Positions 1 through 9,373 of a stretch of 41,451 nt of DNA are shown piece by piece (position 1 is the first letter of the stretch; the number at the start of each line of letters is the position of its first letter). Source of the DNA: Syntrophomonadaceae bacterium (GTDB lineage: Bacteria > Bacillota > Syntrophomonadia > Syntrophomonadales > Syntrophomonadaceae). The position numbers and the translations under genes are program-made. The stretch covers positions 1-41,451 of the forward strand of contig JAAYCZ010000097.1 in the NCBI GenBank assembly GCA_012729495.1. Reading direction: 5' to 3'. The notes beneath the pieces are model-generated. The model did not search any database. It had not been told where the DNA came from and saw only the letters and a program-made list of their open reading frames with translations.

Positions 1-392
1 CCCACCGGTGATTCATCAGATATTTTCCCATCCTTGAGCTTTGATTCAACTGATGCCACCAGGGTAACGTTAACTTCACGGCCTGATTTCATTTCTTTCA
101 GGGTGACTTTGGAACCCAGAGAAACAATATCGTCACGTATTTCATCGTCAGTCATCAAGCGTGAGTTTTTCAAAGTTTTTTCCAAGGTCAGGATGCGACC
201 CTCAATAAAAGCCTGTTCATTTTTGGCATCTTCATATTCAGAGTTTTCCGATATGTCACCAAAAGCAATCGCCTGCTTGATCCGTTCCGCTACTTCCTCT
301 CGCCGGACAGATTTAAGTGTCTCCAGCTCGGTCTCAAGTTTTTCCAATCCTTCTTTGGTCAATATGATTTCTCTATCTTCTCTCTCGGCCAT
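1..392 (-). CDS. greA: Transcription elongation factor GreA (N-terminal part, truncated by window start)
   Basis: Reverse-strand translation from ATG at 392: MAEREDREIILTKEGLEKLETELETLKSVRREEVAERIKQAIAFGDISENSEYEDAKNEQAFIEGRI..., typical GreA coiled-coil N-terminus. Confidence 0.95.
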   Translation of the reverse strand, partial: MAEREDREIILTKEGLEKLETELETLKSVRREEVAERIKQAIAFGDISENSEYEDAKNEQAFIEGRILTLEKTLKNSRLMTDDEIRDDIVSLGSKVTLKEMKSGREVNVTLVASVESKLKDGKISDESPV

Positions 393-575
393 TTAATCGC
401 TCCCTAACAATAAAATCGTGCCAAAGCCTATATACCTCTATCACACCCCGTATATAATTTTTAAAAGCGAGCCCTGCTCGCTCCTGGATATACGAAAATG
501 GTAAATCTTTTTTACCCTGATCTTTTCATCCTTTATGGTATTATAATGACCATGTATGCCATTGTCAAGAAATCC

Positions 576-1508
576 TCAGCCGCAGCCTTGTCGAAAAGGC
601 TCCCAAAGTCCCAGCCGCTCGCCTGCTTCAATAAGTATCTCCAGATCTTCCCCGTCTCTAATTTCCGGTACGGAATTAGGTACGGAATTAAAGCCTTTAA
701 TTTCTACATTGCTGCCTGAAATACCTGCTTTGGTGTACAAAATACTTTCCAGAATCGGAGCTAGAATGGGCAAGCTATTATCCATGCCGACCCGCGCCAG
801 GGAATTCTCCAGGCTCGGGGCCAGATTGTGTCCTTCATCCGTTAGTTCCAGCCAGAAGGTTCCCGGTGAAGCCATGGCCAGACGTTTATAACCTGACTGA
901 AAAAGGATAATTAAATCGCCCCGGTTCCACTTCTCAGGACTTATATAGCTGTGGCTGACCGCCCATCCCTTTTCGTAGAGCAGACGCCAGGCGATGGCTT
1001 CATCTCGGGTAGGATGCTGATTTTGTACGGAAACAGGCAGGCCGTAACCGCCCAGATAATCCAGCAGGGGAATCAGTTCTGCCATCTCTCCCACCATAAT
1101 CAGTTTATTTATCGCTCTTTTTTCCAGCGTATGTTTAACCATAACTGCCGCCAGCGCTTTGATAAAGTTATCCCCGAACAGCAGCGGGAATTTTGCCTCC
1201 CCGATCTGCAAAGCTCTTTTGAGACGGCGGTCTGCAGCCATGCTGGCCACTGCAAAGCCCTGTATAATATTCTCCGATTTTTTCCACATATAGCCGCGCT
1301 GATCAGACTCCATCTGTTGCCAGTTTTCCGGCCCCAAAGGAAAAAAAACGTTACAACCCCTGAATCCCAAGTCACCAAAATGGATCAGATGCTCTACCCG
1401 GGGAGAGAAAAAAATCGGGGTCAACCTGTCCAAAAAATATTTTCTGGCGGTTAGCCCCCGACGATTACGATTCAACATATGCAAAATGGCAAAATCAAAT
1501 TCAGGCAC
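576..1508 (-). CDS. Uncharacterised protein; 3rd gene of HTH/quinate-dehydrogenase-like cluster (GTG start at 1508 preferred over the longer ORF from 1547)
   Basis: Long ORF; GTG at 1508 preceded by TTGGAGACATTCA (SD-like GGAG) and overlapping the upstream stop by 8 nt (GTGCCTGA). Confidence 0.7.
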   Translation of the reverse strand: MPEFDFAILHMLNRNRRGLTARKYFLDRLTPIFFSPRVEHLIHFGDLGFRGCNVFFPLGPENWQQMESDQRGYMWKKSENIIQGFAVASMAADRRLKRALQIGEAKFPLLFGDNFIKALAAVMVKHTLEKRAINKLIMVGEMAELIPLLDYLGGYGLPVSVQNQHPTRDEAIAWRLLYEKGWAVSHSYISPEKWNRGDLIILFQSGYKRLAMASPGTFWLELTDEGHNLAPSLENSLARVGMDNSLPILAPILESILYTKAGISGSNVEIKGFNSVPNSVPEIRDGEDLEILIEAGERLGLWEPFRQGCG

Positions 1509-2415
1509 TGAATGTCTCCAAATCAACCACCCCGGGTTTGAAATCAAGTTCCTTCAGCATGGCAAAATAATCCTGCGGACTGATCTGCTCAATCGGTTTA
1601 TTTAAAAGAGTAACCATCAACGCCTCTATGACGTTGGTACCGAAGGAACGTCCGCCCATATCCGGGGTCGTAGTAATCACTTTGCTGATGCCCCGTTCTT
1701 TCAGCATCACCATATCATCTTGGGTAGTGGTATTGGTTATGATCAATTGACCGTTCAATTTTTCCGGTAAATAACGTTTAATATACATAAAATCACCGGC
1801 CAGCACTTCTGCATTATAATAGTATTTTGAATGTTTGGGAATTATGACATCCTGATTTTCGCCGGTCGGATACAGCTTGTCAAAAGGCATGTTGACAACG
1901 ATCGGTGCCGCCATTCTGCCAAAAATTCGCAACGTCTTCAGGGAATGGACCGGGAATGGAAGGCCCAGGGTATAGATAAAATCACCCAGGGTAAGATCAG
2001 CCCCGACTTCTTCAAAAGCTTCCGCCATGCCAAAGCGATCAACTCCGCAAACCATCAGTACCTTTTTGCCGCGCAGATCATATATTCCTTCATTATGCAC
2101 ATCGAGAATACATTTGCGCTCCAGGGTGTTCTTCAGACCGCTGCCGTCGACCATCGGGGTTTTTTGGGCGGCAGCTACTAATTTTTTGGCGTCTTTAATT
2201 ACGTAACGTTTACCGGCTATCTGCACATAAAGATCTATCCCGCCCATACCGAAGGCATCTATTTTACCGTCCAGATCTCTGATTAATTGAATGGCCTTTT
2301 CCCAGTTGCCGTCCGTACCGATTCTTTCGATACGAAACTTTTCTCCCATAAAATCTGTTTCAAAGGCATGATTACGTTTGGATGAGCCCAGACTAACACT
2401 TACAACATGTTTCAT
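1501..2415 (-). CDS. Quinate/shikimate 5-dehydrogenase-like Rossmann protein (annotation-level family, function uncertain)
   Basis: 304 aa ORF; Rossmann-like segment LRGKKVLMVCGVDRFGMAEAFEEVGADLTLGDF; resembles Clostridia proteins usually labelled quinate 5-dehydrogenase (recalled, not searched). Confidence 0.65.
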   Translation of the reverse strand: MKHVVSVSLGSSKRNHAFETDFMGEKFRIERIGTDGNWEKAIQLIRDLDGKIDAFGMGGIDLYVQIAGKRYVIKDAKKLVAAAQKTPMVDGSGLKNTLERKCILDVHNEGIYDLRGKKVLMVCGVDRFGMAEAFEEVGADLTLGDFIYTLGLPFPVHSLKTLRIFGRMAAPIVVNMPFDKLYPTGENQDVIIPKHSKYYYNAEVLAGDFMYIKRYLPEKLNGQLIITNTTTQDDMVMLKERGISKVITTTPDMGGRSFGTNVIEALMVTLLNKPIEQISPQDYFAMLKELDFKPGVVDLETFSA

Positions 2416-2434
2416 AAAAAACCTCCATCATATT

Positions 2435-2965
2435 TTATCTGGCCGCGCGGATGGATCTTAATACTTCCCGGATTTTACCCGGATCCATCCATTTATCTTC
2501 GGTAATTGGTGAAGTTCCGATTTCTATAGAAATGATCTGGCTGTCGAGAACCCCTTCTATTAGTTTGAGTCTTTCGTCAGAACCAATACAAATCACGACA
2601 TCGTATTTACGTACCTCAGCAATTAAATCCATGATCTCGTTTAACAGTTCCTTGCCGGAACTTTCGTTTATAAAATCCTGTCTTTCCTGTTCGGTCATGA
2701 GCAGAATGTATTCGACGCCTTCCTTTTCCAGAATCGACTGGATTTCTTCCTTGTTGCTCAGCGGAAAACCGATACAGGCTATGCTCTGGCCTTTGCGCAA
2801 TTCTCCCAGCCCTTCCAGGCGGGATATAAAGGTGCGGTCAATACTCAACCGGTCGGCTACCTCCTGCTGGGAAAAACCGCGGGCCCTCATCTGCAGTACC
2901 TTCTGCAGGGTGGTTTCGATTTTTTGCCAGCTTATTATTTTGTCCTGAATGCGAATAAAATCCAT
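2435..2965 (-). CDS. HTH transcriptional regulator-like protein with unknown C-terminal domain
   Basis: HTH motif RGFSQQEVADRLSIDRTFISRLEGLGELRKG near N-terminus; directly upstream of 1501..2415. Confidence 0.75.
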   Translation of the reverse strand: MDFIRIQDKIISWQKIETTLQKVLQMRARGFSQQEVADRLSIDRTFISRLEGLGELRKGQSIACIGFPLSNKEEIQSILEKEGVEYILLMTEQERQDFINESSGKELLNEIMDLIAEVRKYDVVICIGSDERLKLIEGVLDSQIISIEIGTSPITEDKWMDPGKIREVLRSIRAAR

Positions 2966-3109
2966 AGCTGCTCCTTGCGCACAATTTTGTGTACAGGGCT
3001 ATTTTACCATCCTTTTTTTAACAAAACAAGGGGATCATCTTATAATCGTAGCAAATCAACTGAATCAGCGGCGGCCTGTTAATAAATACTTTTGCATAAA
3101 TTGATGCCA

Positions 3110-3237
3110 CTGCAAAAAACCCAGTTACTTATACTCATAGAGGAGACTTTAGTCTCCGACTATCCCTGAAACGCCGATATGTAGGGGAGACTAAAGTCTC
3201 CTCTACGGTATATAGTGTATAAATACACTTTTTGCAG
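3110..3237. repeat. MITE-like/cruciform intergenic inverted-repeat element
   Basis: Outer arms CTGCAAAAA (3110) / CTTTTTGCAG (3228-3237); inner arms tagaggagactttagtctcc and ggggagactaaagtctcctcta, each itself palindromic (GGAGACTNNAGTCTCC). Confidence 0.75.
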
Positions 3238-3388
3238 GGGAATCATAAATTAGATTATTTATAAAAAAAGAAAAGAACCTGGCATTGTCATCCCGAGGCA
3301 ATGCCGAAGCTGCCCTGGCAAAACTCTAAAATGATATGAGAGATAACAAGCTGAAACTCATAAGACGGGTATGAAAAAGGTATGTTCT

Positions 3389-4366
3389 TTATTCGGTAAG
3401 GCCCGTAAGGATAGCCATCATTTCTTTCCTGGCAGCAGCATGATTGATCCGGTCACGCAGGCGGGCGGCACCAGGCATTCCCTTGGTATACCAGGATATA
3501 TGTTTGCGCATTTCACGTACCGCTATACTCTCACCTTTATTTTCGATAGCCAGATCCAGATGACGGATGGCCAGATTAATTTTTTCTGTCTGCAGAGGTG
3601 CACTAATTTTGTGACCATGTTCAAGCAGAGCCACGGTTTCACGGATAATAAAGGGGTTACCCAAGGCAGCGCGGCCGATCATTACACCGTCACACCCGGT
3701 TTCAGCAATCATTGCCACAGCATCTTCAGCCTTGCTGATATCACCGCTGCCAATTACCGGCACTGGTACATGACGTTTTAAGGCAGTGATGGCTTCCCAG
3801 TCGGCCTGCCCGGAAAAAAATTGCATGCGGGTGCGGGGATGCAGGGTGATGGCTGTAACTCCTTCCGCAACCGCAATATCCGCTATCTGCAAATAATTGC
3901 AGTGCTCAACATCCCAGCCCTTGCGCATCTTTATGGATACCGGCACTTGCACTGCTGCCACTACGCTGCGAATAATTTTGCGGCTCAGCTCAGGTTCCAG
4001 CATTAGGGCTGCCCCTTCCCCGTTTCTCACTATTTTGGGGGTAGGACAGCCCATATTGATATCTATTATGGCCGCGCCCATGGTTTCTACAATTTGCGCC
4101 GCCTGAGCCATGGTTTCCGGGTTGGATCCGAATATCTGCACGGCTACCGGTCCGGACTCTCCGCTCGGGTCGGCTATTTGCCGGCTTTTATTGCTGTTAT
4201 AAATCAAGCCCATGTCACTGACCATTTCCGTAAAAACCAATCCGCATCCCATGGATTTCAATATCAGGCGGAATGCCCGGTCAGTGATTCCTGCCATTGG
4301 TGCTGCCACCACTCTGTTTTCCAAAGTAAGATTTCCTATCTTAATCACCATATCTCCTTTAACCAC
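3389..4366 (-). CDS. dusB: tRNA-dihydrouridine synthase (DusB type)
   Basis: Motifs [64 protein letters not shown]. Confidence 0.93.
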   Translation of the reverse strand: MVKGDMVIKIGNLTLENRVVAAPMAGITDRAFRLILKSMGCGLVFTEMVSDMGLIYNSNKSRQIADPSGESGPVAVQIFGSNPETMAQAAQIVETMGAAIIDINMGCPTPKIVRNGEGAALMLEPELSRKIIRSVVAAVQVPVSIKMRKGWDVEHCNYLQIADIAVAEGVTAITLHPRTRMQFFSGQADWEAITALKRHVPVPVIGSGDISKAEDAVAMIAETGCDGVMIGRAALGNPFIIRETVALLEHGHKISAPLQTEKINLAIRHLDLAIENKGESIAVREMRKHISWYTKGMPGAARLRDRINHAAARKEMMAILTGLTE

Positions 4367-5126
4367 GATTTAATTCATATAGCAGGCGCAATCCCTCCAG
4401 GGTCAGTAATTCATCAACCTCATCGATACTGTCGGTTTCGCTGGCAATCAGGGCAGCCAGACCACCGGTGGCAATAACCCGGACATTGCCGCCGAGCTCC
4501 TTTTTCATGCGGTTGATTATGCCCTCCACCTGACCGACGAAACCATACATTATGCCTACCTGCATGCTCATAACCGTATTTTTGCCGATCATGCTTTTGG
4601 GCAGGGACAGTTCCACCCGAGGCAGCTTGGAAGCTCTGGTTACCAGAGCATCGGTGGATATCCTGATCCCGGGAGCAATCGCCCCTCCCAGGTACTCTCC
4701 CGTCTGGCTGACCACGCAAAAGGTAGTGGCAGTTCCGAAATCCACAATAATCAATGGTCCTCCATATTTATGATAAGCGGCCACCGCATTTACTACCCGG
4801 TCGGCTCCAACTTCACGGGGATTATCATATTTAATGGCCAGCCCGGTTTTGGTTCCCGGGCCAACCAGGATCGGCTTGCAGGCGAAGTAACGTTGGCACA
4901 TCCATTCCAGTTCCATATTTAAACTGGGTACCACCGAGGAAATAATCGCTGCCTTTATATCTTCTTCTTGCATTTTATGATATAGAAACAAGCCATGAAT
5001 GATGATCCCGTATTCATCTGCCGTCCGCTGGGTATCAGTACGGATGCGCCAGTGGGTAAGCAGTTTTTCCTGATCGAATACTCCGATTACCATGTTGGTA
5101 TTGCCTACATCAAAAACTAATATCAT
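4359..5126 (-). CDS. coaX: Type III pantothenate kinase
   Basis: [57 protein letters not shown]. Confidence 0.95.
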   Translation of the reverse strand: MILVFDVGNTNMVIGVFDQEKLLTHWRIRTDTQRTADEYGIIIHGLFLYHKMQEEDIKAAIISSVVPSLNMELEWMCQRYFACKPILVGPGTKTGLAIKYDNPREVGADRVVNAVAAYHKYGGPLIIVDFGTATTFCVVSQTGEYLGGAIAPGIRISTDALVTRASKLPRVELSLPKSMIGKNTVMSMQVGIMYGFVGQVEGIINRMKKELGGNVRVIATGGLAALIASETDSIDEVDELLTLEGLRLLYELNRG

Positions 5127-5162
5127 ACAATTGCCTCCACTTAAAATTTATCTTGCTGTTTA

Positions 5163-5263
5163 CAACTTTGCATAATTAATTTTTGCAAAGATTTTTACTA
5201 TATTGTGGTTCAAACAAGGCAAATTCATTATTGTATTGTGTTTACCAAGGCACCTTGCGGCGA
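5163..5263 (+). repeat. Dispersed ~100-bp intergenic repeat, copy 1
   Basis: aactttgcataattaattTTTGCAAAGATTTTTAC...ACAAGGCAAATTCATT...CCAAGGCACCTTGCGGCG aligns to reverse complement of 20601-20701. Confidence 0.7.
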
Positions 5264-5391
5264 ATTTTGAATATTCAAAACTCTTAATTAATAAACCGGC
5301 CTTTTATATTCCGCTTTCAGGGTTCGGTGCGTAAAGAAAATACCGGTGATAAATGCCTCCCCTCGGTTCGGCCGTATTTAACCTGCCGGGC

Positions 5392-6228
5392 TTAAAGCTG
5401 CTGCAGATCAAAACTGATGTCCAGACTGACGGAGGAATGCGTAAGCGCCCCTAGGGAAATAAAATCAACCCCGGTTTGGGCAACTTCAATCAAATTGGCG
5501 GCTTTAATCCCCCCGGAAGCCTCCAGCAAGGCCCGGCCGGCAACGATAGCCACTGCTTCCCGCATAACTTCTGCCGCCATATTATCCAACATTATAATAT
5601 CAGCCCCGGCCTCTAATGCTTCCTGCAGCTGGGCGAGATTTTCCACTTCAACCTCAATTTTTATAGTATGCGGTACCCTGGCCCGGGCCATGGCAACAGC
5701 CTTCTTTATTCCTCCGGCGGCGATGATATGATTGTCCTTGATCATGACCCCGTCGTACAGGCCAAAACGGTGATTGCGACCGCCGCCTGTGGCTACCGCA
5801 TATTTTTCCAATATTCTCAGCCCCGGTATGGTTTTGCGGGTATCCAGAAGTTGGACAGGATAGTCTTTAATCATTGCTGCCAATTGATGTGTCTGGGTGG
5901 CGATACCGGACAAGCGCTGTAGAAAATTAAGCGCGGTTCTCTCCCCGCTCAGCAACGCCCTGCTGCTGCCTCTTACCCGAGCAATTACCGTACCGGCTGT
6001 AACCAGGTCACCATCTTCGATCAGCTTTGTAAAAACCGCTTGCGGGTCAAGCTTGGCAAAAACCGCCCGGGCGACTTCCAACCCGGCAATAACCCCGTCA
6101 GCTTTGACTATAAACCGGCCTTCACTGCTTTGTTCAGCCGGCACCACACTCATGGTGGTTATATCACCGTAACCGATATCTTCTTCCAGACTGCGGCTGA
6201 TTAAATCATCCAAACCCAGATAATTCAT
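5392..6228 (-). CDS. nadC: Nicotinate-nucleotide pyrophosphorylase (carboxylating)
   Basis: EEDIGYGDITT, GERTALNFLQRLSGIAT, LLDTRKTIPGLRILEKYAVATGGGRNHRFGLYDGVMIKDNH. Confidence 0.96.
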   Translation of the reverse strand: MNYLGLDDLISRSLEEDIGYGDITTMSVVPAEQSSEGRFIVKADGVIAGLEVARAVFAKLDPQAVFTKLIEDGDLVTAGTVIARVRGSSRALLSGERTALNFLQRLSGIATQTHQLAAMIKDYPVQLLDTRKTIPGLRILEKYAVATGGGRNHRFGLYDGVMIKDNHIIAAGGIKKAVAMARARVPHTIKIEVEVENLAQLQEALEAGADIIMLDNMAAEVMREAVAIVAGRALLEASGGIKAANLIEVAQTGVDFISLGALTHSSVSLDISFDLQQL

Positions 6229-6461
6229 TAGTATTCCTCCTGATCCGTCAAGCTATATATGCAATACCAGCAAATGGGATTACCTGATTCAAAATACAAT
6301 ACAGGGCATTTTGCCAAGCATAATATATATTGCCTTTATCTCCTTAATTAGCCACATATCAAACCGGTTTGGGGTAAGAACCTATTTTAAGAATTTTATT
6401 CTAAGGTAAATTCTATAGGCGGATAAAATTTAAAATTATTTCAGGGGCAACTTAAATATTA

Positions 6462-8060
6462 TTAGCAATTAACAAAGCTGGTATGTTTAATCCAACGCAC
6501 ATCGTCACGCTGCGGATAATCTGAGCGGCAATGACCGCCCCGGCTTTCCCGGCGCCACAATGCCGCCTGCACGACTACATGGGCAACCGTCAGCATATTG
6601 ACCATTTCTATATAGGCCAGCGGGTCGTCTTCCCGGGCGAGATGATTATAAAGATATTCGATCTCCCGGTTGGCTGTCTTGAGACCCTCTTCGTTACGGA
6701 TAATACCGACTTTGTCCCACATCACATCCTGCAGCCGCCGCCTTACTTCCGTCGGACTGATTTGAGGCCGCAGGGCAGCATCTGCCCCGCCGGGTTCAAA
6801 GCTCTGATAAAGTTCCTCTGCTCTTACCTGGCGCCGGTACATGATTTCCTCAGCCCGGTTGACAATACGCTGGCCGAAAACAATCCCTTCCAGCAGTGAA
6901 TTGCTGGCCAGACGGTTGGCGCCATGTACACCGGTACAGGCGGCTTCACCGCAGGCATAAAGCCCGTTCACCCCGGTTTCCCCATAGGTATTGGTCTTGA
7001 TTCCCCCCATCGTATAGTGGGCCGCCGGCGACACCGGCACCATTTCTTTTTCCAGATCGATCCCGCGCTGCAGACAGGTCCGATAAATGTTGGGAAAACG
7101 CTCTTTTACTCCGGCAATAATGGACATGTCCAGATAAACATATTCGCTGCCGGTGAGCACCATTTCATTTAATATTGCCCGCGATACAACATCTCTCGGG
7201 GCCAGTTCCAAAAGGGAATGATATTTGCCCATAAATCTCTCTCTTTTGGTATTATAGAGCAAGCCGCCTTCGCCGCGAACTGCTTCCGAGATTAAGAAGC
7301 GCTGCGTATCGTGACTGAACAGTACGGTGGGATGAAACTGGATAAATTCCAGATCACTTAGTTCACAACCGCTCCGAAAAGCGGCCGCCATACCATCAGC
7401 AGTAGCAACATCCGGATTGGTAGTATAGCGGTAAAGCTGACCTGCCCCGCCGGTGGCGATGACCACCGCCCGAGCAATATATAGTATCTGCCGGTCGTTT
7501 TGCTTGTCATAGACCAGCGCGCCCTGACATTCGCCTGCTTCAGTCCCCAGCAGGTCAATTAAAAACTGGTATTCAAAAATTCTGATCCGCTTATCTTCTT
7601 CACAATTTTTTACCAGTGCGGCCCGGATCGTTTCTCCGGTAGTATCGGCGGCATGCAGAATGCGTGCTTTACTGTGGGCTCCCTCCCGGGTCAGGGATAT
7701 GCTGCCATCCTTCATATCGAAGCTGGCTCCGGCAGCAATCAGTTCGTGAACCCGCTCCGGGCCTTCCCGCACCAGCACATCTACCGCCTCGATGTCACAG
7801 ATTCCCGCTCCGGCTTCCAGTGTATCCTCCAAATGCAAAAAGGGAGAATCTTCCTCGTGCACTGCGGCAGCGATTCCCCCCTGAGCAAGTCCCGTATTGG
7901 AGTCCTTGATGGTCTTTTTGGTTAATACCACGACCTCACCATAGGCTGATGCCTTAAGGGCCGTAAACAATCCGGCGATACCGCTGCCAATGATCAGAAA
8001 ATCAGTATTTATTACCGGAATACCCGGCTGCAGGTTCCAGGTGTATCTCGTAATTCTCAT
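6462..8060 (-). CDS. nadB: L-aspartate oxidase (start probably MRITRYTWN at 8060; longer ORF opens at 8138)
   Basis: FLIIGSGIAGLFTALKA, DSNTGLAQGGIAAAV, AHYTMGGIKTNTYGETGVNGLYACGEAACTGVHGANRLASNSLLEG. Confidence 0.95.
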   Translation of the reverse strand: MRITRYTWNLQPGIPVINTDFLIIGSGIAGLFTALKASAYGEVVVLTKKTIKDSNTGLAQGGIAAAVHEEDSPFLHLEDTLEAGAGICDIEAVDVLVREGPERVHELIAAGASFDMKDGSISLTREGAHSKARILHAADTTGETIRAALVKNCEEDKRIRIFEYQFLIDLLGTEAGECQGALVYDKQNDRQILYIARAVVIATGGAGQLYRYTTNPDVATADGMAAAFRSGCELSDLEFIQFHPTVLFSHDTQRFLISEAVRGEGGLLYNTKRERFMGKYHSLLELAPRDVVSRAILNEMVLTGSEYVYLDMSIIAGVKERFPNIYRTCLQRGIDLEKEMVPVSPAAHYTMGGIKTNTYGETGVNGLYACGEAACTGVHGANRLASNSLLEGIVFGQRIVNRAEEIMYRRQVRAEELYQSFEPGGADAALRPQISPTEVRRRLQDVMWDKVGIIRNEEGLKTANREIEYLYNHLAREDDPLAYIEMVNMLTVAHVVVQAALWRRESRGGHCRSDYPQRDDVRWIKHTSFVNC

Positions 8061-8076
8061 ATCAAATCCTTTAATT

Positions 8077-8982
8077 CTATTTAATCTCCAGCATATTCTG
8101 TAAAGACCGGTATGCCTTTTGGCGAATATCTTCGGCAACTTCTATCTGTTCCTGTAATTTTTCCAGAGAAAGAGCCAGCTCTTCCAGTCGGATCATTTTC
8201 ATTTCCTGGCATACAAAATTGCTGCGGGCCAGATAAAACGTTTTATCCGGACAGTGTTTGCGCAGGCTGTGTAAAAAGCCTTCTTCCGTACCGACAATAA
8301 ACTCCTGCGCAGAACTATCCTTAATATATTTCAGTATTCCGGCGGTGGAGCGCACCGCATCTGCCAGAGCAATGACTTCCGGCGGACATTCAGGATGAAC
8401 AACAACCTGGGCTTCAGGATGCAATGCCATTTGTTCACGCACACTGCCCGGACTGACGATATCATGCACCGGGCAGTAACCCTGCCAAAAAATCATTTCT
8501 CTTCCGGTCTGCGCAGCTGCATATCTGCCCAGATTGCGATCCGGTACAAATATGATTTCTTTTTCTCGGGGGATGGAATTTATCACCGCAATGGCATTGG
8601 AGGAAGTGCAGCAAATATCACTCTCCGCCTTAACTGCTGCCGAAGAATTGACATAAGCAACCACCACCGCTCCGGGGTGCTGGCTTTTTTTCTCCCGCAA
8701 GGCTGCAGGCGTTACCATATCCGCCATCGGACATCCCGCTTGGGCCGGCAACAATACCGTTTTATCAGGATTCAAAATTTTGGCGCTTTCGGCCATAAAA
8801 CTGACCCCGCAACTGACAATTACTTGGGCTGGCGTTGCACTGGCCTGCTGGGCTAGTTGCAGGGAATCGCCCACAAAATCAGCTATGTCCTGTATTTCAG
8901 GATTCTGATAGTAATGTGCCATGATAACTGCGTTCAGTTCCTGCTTGCGGCGGCTTATATACTCTTTTATATCATTGGCCAT
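8077..8982 (-). CDS. nadA: Quinolinate synthase
   Basis: VIMAHYYQNPEIQDIADFVGDSLQLAQQA, CGVSFMAESAKILNPDKTVLLPAQAGCPMADM, VVHPECPPEV. Confidence 0.96.
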   Translation of the reverse strand: MANDIKEYISRRKQELNAVIMAHYYQNPEIQDIADFVGDSLQLAQQASATPAQVIVSCGVSFMAESAKILNPDKTVLLPAQAGCPMADMVTPAALREKKSQHPGAVVVAYVNSSAAVKAESDICCTSSNAIAVINSIPREKEIIFVPDRNLGRYAAAQTGREMIFWQGYCPVHDIVSPGSVREQMALHPEAQVVVHPECPPEVIALADAVRSTAGILKYIKDSSAQEFIVGTEEGFLHSLRKHCPDKTFYLARSNFVCQEMKMIRLEELALSLEKLQEQIEVAEDIRQKAYRSLQNMLEIK

Positions 8983-8997
8983 GAAAAGAGCATCCTC

Positions 8998-9369
8998 CTA
9001 TTCAAAGCTGCTCGGACTGATCTTTTGTATCTCGTTATGCTCATTAACATAGACCAGAGCCGGTTTAAAGCCCTTACATTCTTCATCGCTCAGGATGGTA
9101 TAGGTAAGAATAATAACTACATCGCCCCGCTGTACCTTGCGGGCGGCCGCCCCGTTCAGACAGACTGTTTTGGAACCTCTCTCCCCTTCGATGACATAGG
9201 TTTCAAACCGTTCACCATTATTATTGTTGACAATGGTTACTTTTTCATTCTCGATAATGTCGGCTGCATCCATGAGATCCCGATCCAGCGTAATGCTGCC
9301 CACATAATTGAGATTGGCATCCGTAACCACGGCGCGATGAATTTTGGATTTCAACATATACCGGAGCAC
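8998..9369 (-). CDS. panD: Aspartate 1-decarboxylase proenzyme
   Basis: [25 protein letters not shown] with autocleavage Gly-Ser; [19 protein letters not shown]. Confidence 0.96.
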   Translation of the reverse strand: MLRYMLKSKIHRAVVTDANLNYVGSITLDRDLMDAADIIENEKVTIVNNNNGERFETYVIEGERGSKTVCLNGAAARKVQRGDVVIILTYTILSDEECKGFKPALVYVNEHNEIQKISPSSFE

Positions 9370-9373
9370 TGAA

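Noticed and set aside
951-1454. Plus-strand 167-aa ORF antisense to the unknown protein
   Set aside because: Lies opposite a longer, better-supported minus-strand CDS; low-complexity His/Gln-rich translation typical of antisense frames.
2451-2948. Plus-strand 165-aa ORF opposite the HTH gene
   Set aside because: Ser/Ile/Leu-rich antisense shadow of a recognisable HTH protein.
3110-3237. CRISPR-like repeat or simple terminator
   Set aside because: Only two inverted arms with no regularly spaced direct repeats, and no poly-T after a single stem; fits a palindromic element better.
8061-8138. N-terminal 26-aa extension of NadB in the ORF track
   Set aside because: Overlaps the nadA 3' end; MRITRYTWN at 8060 followed by the FAD-binding motif is a more plausible start.
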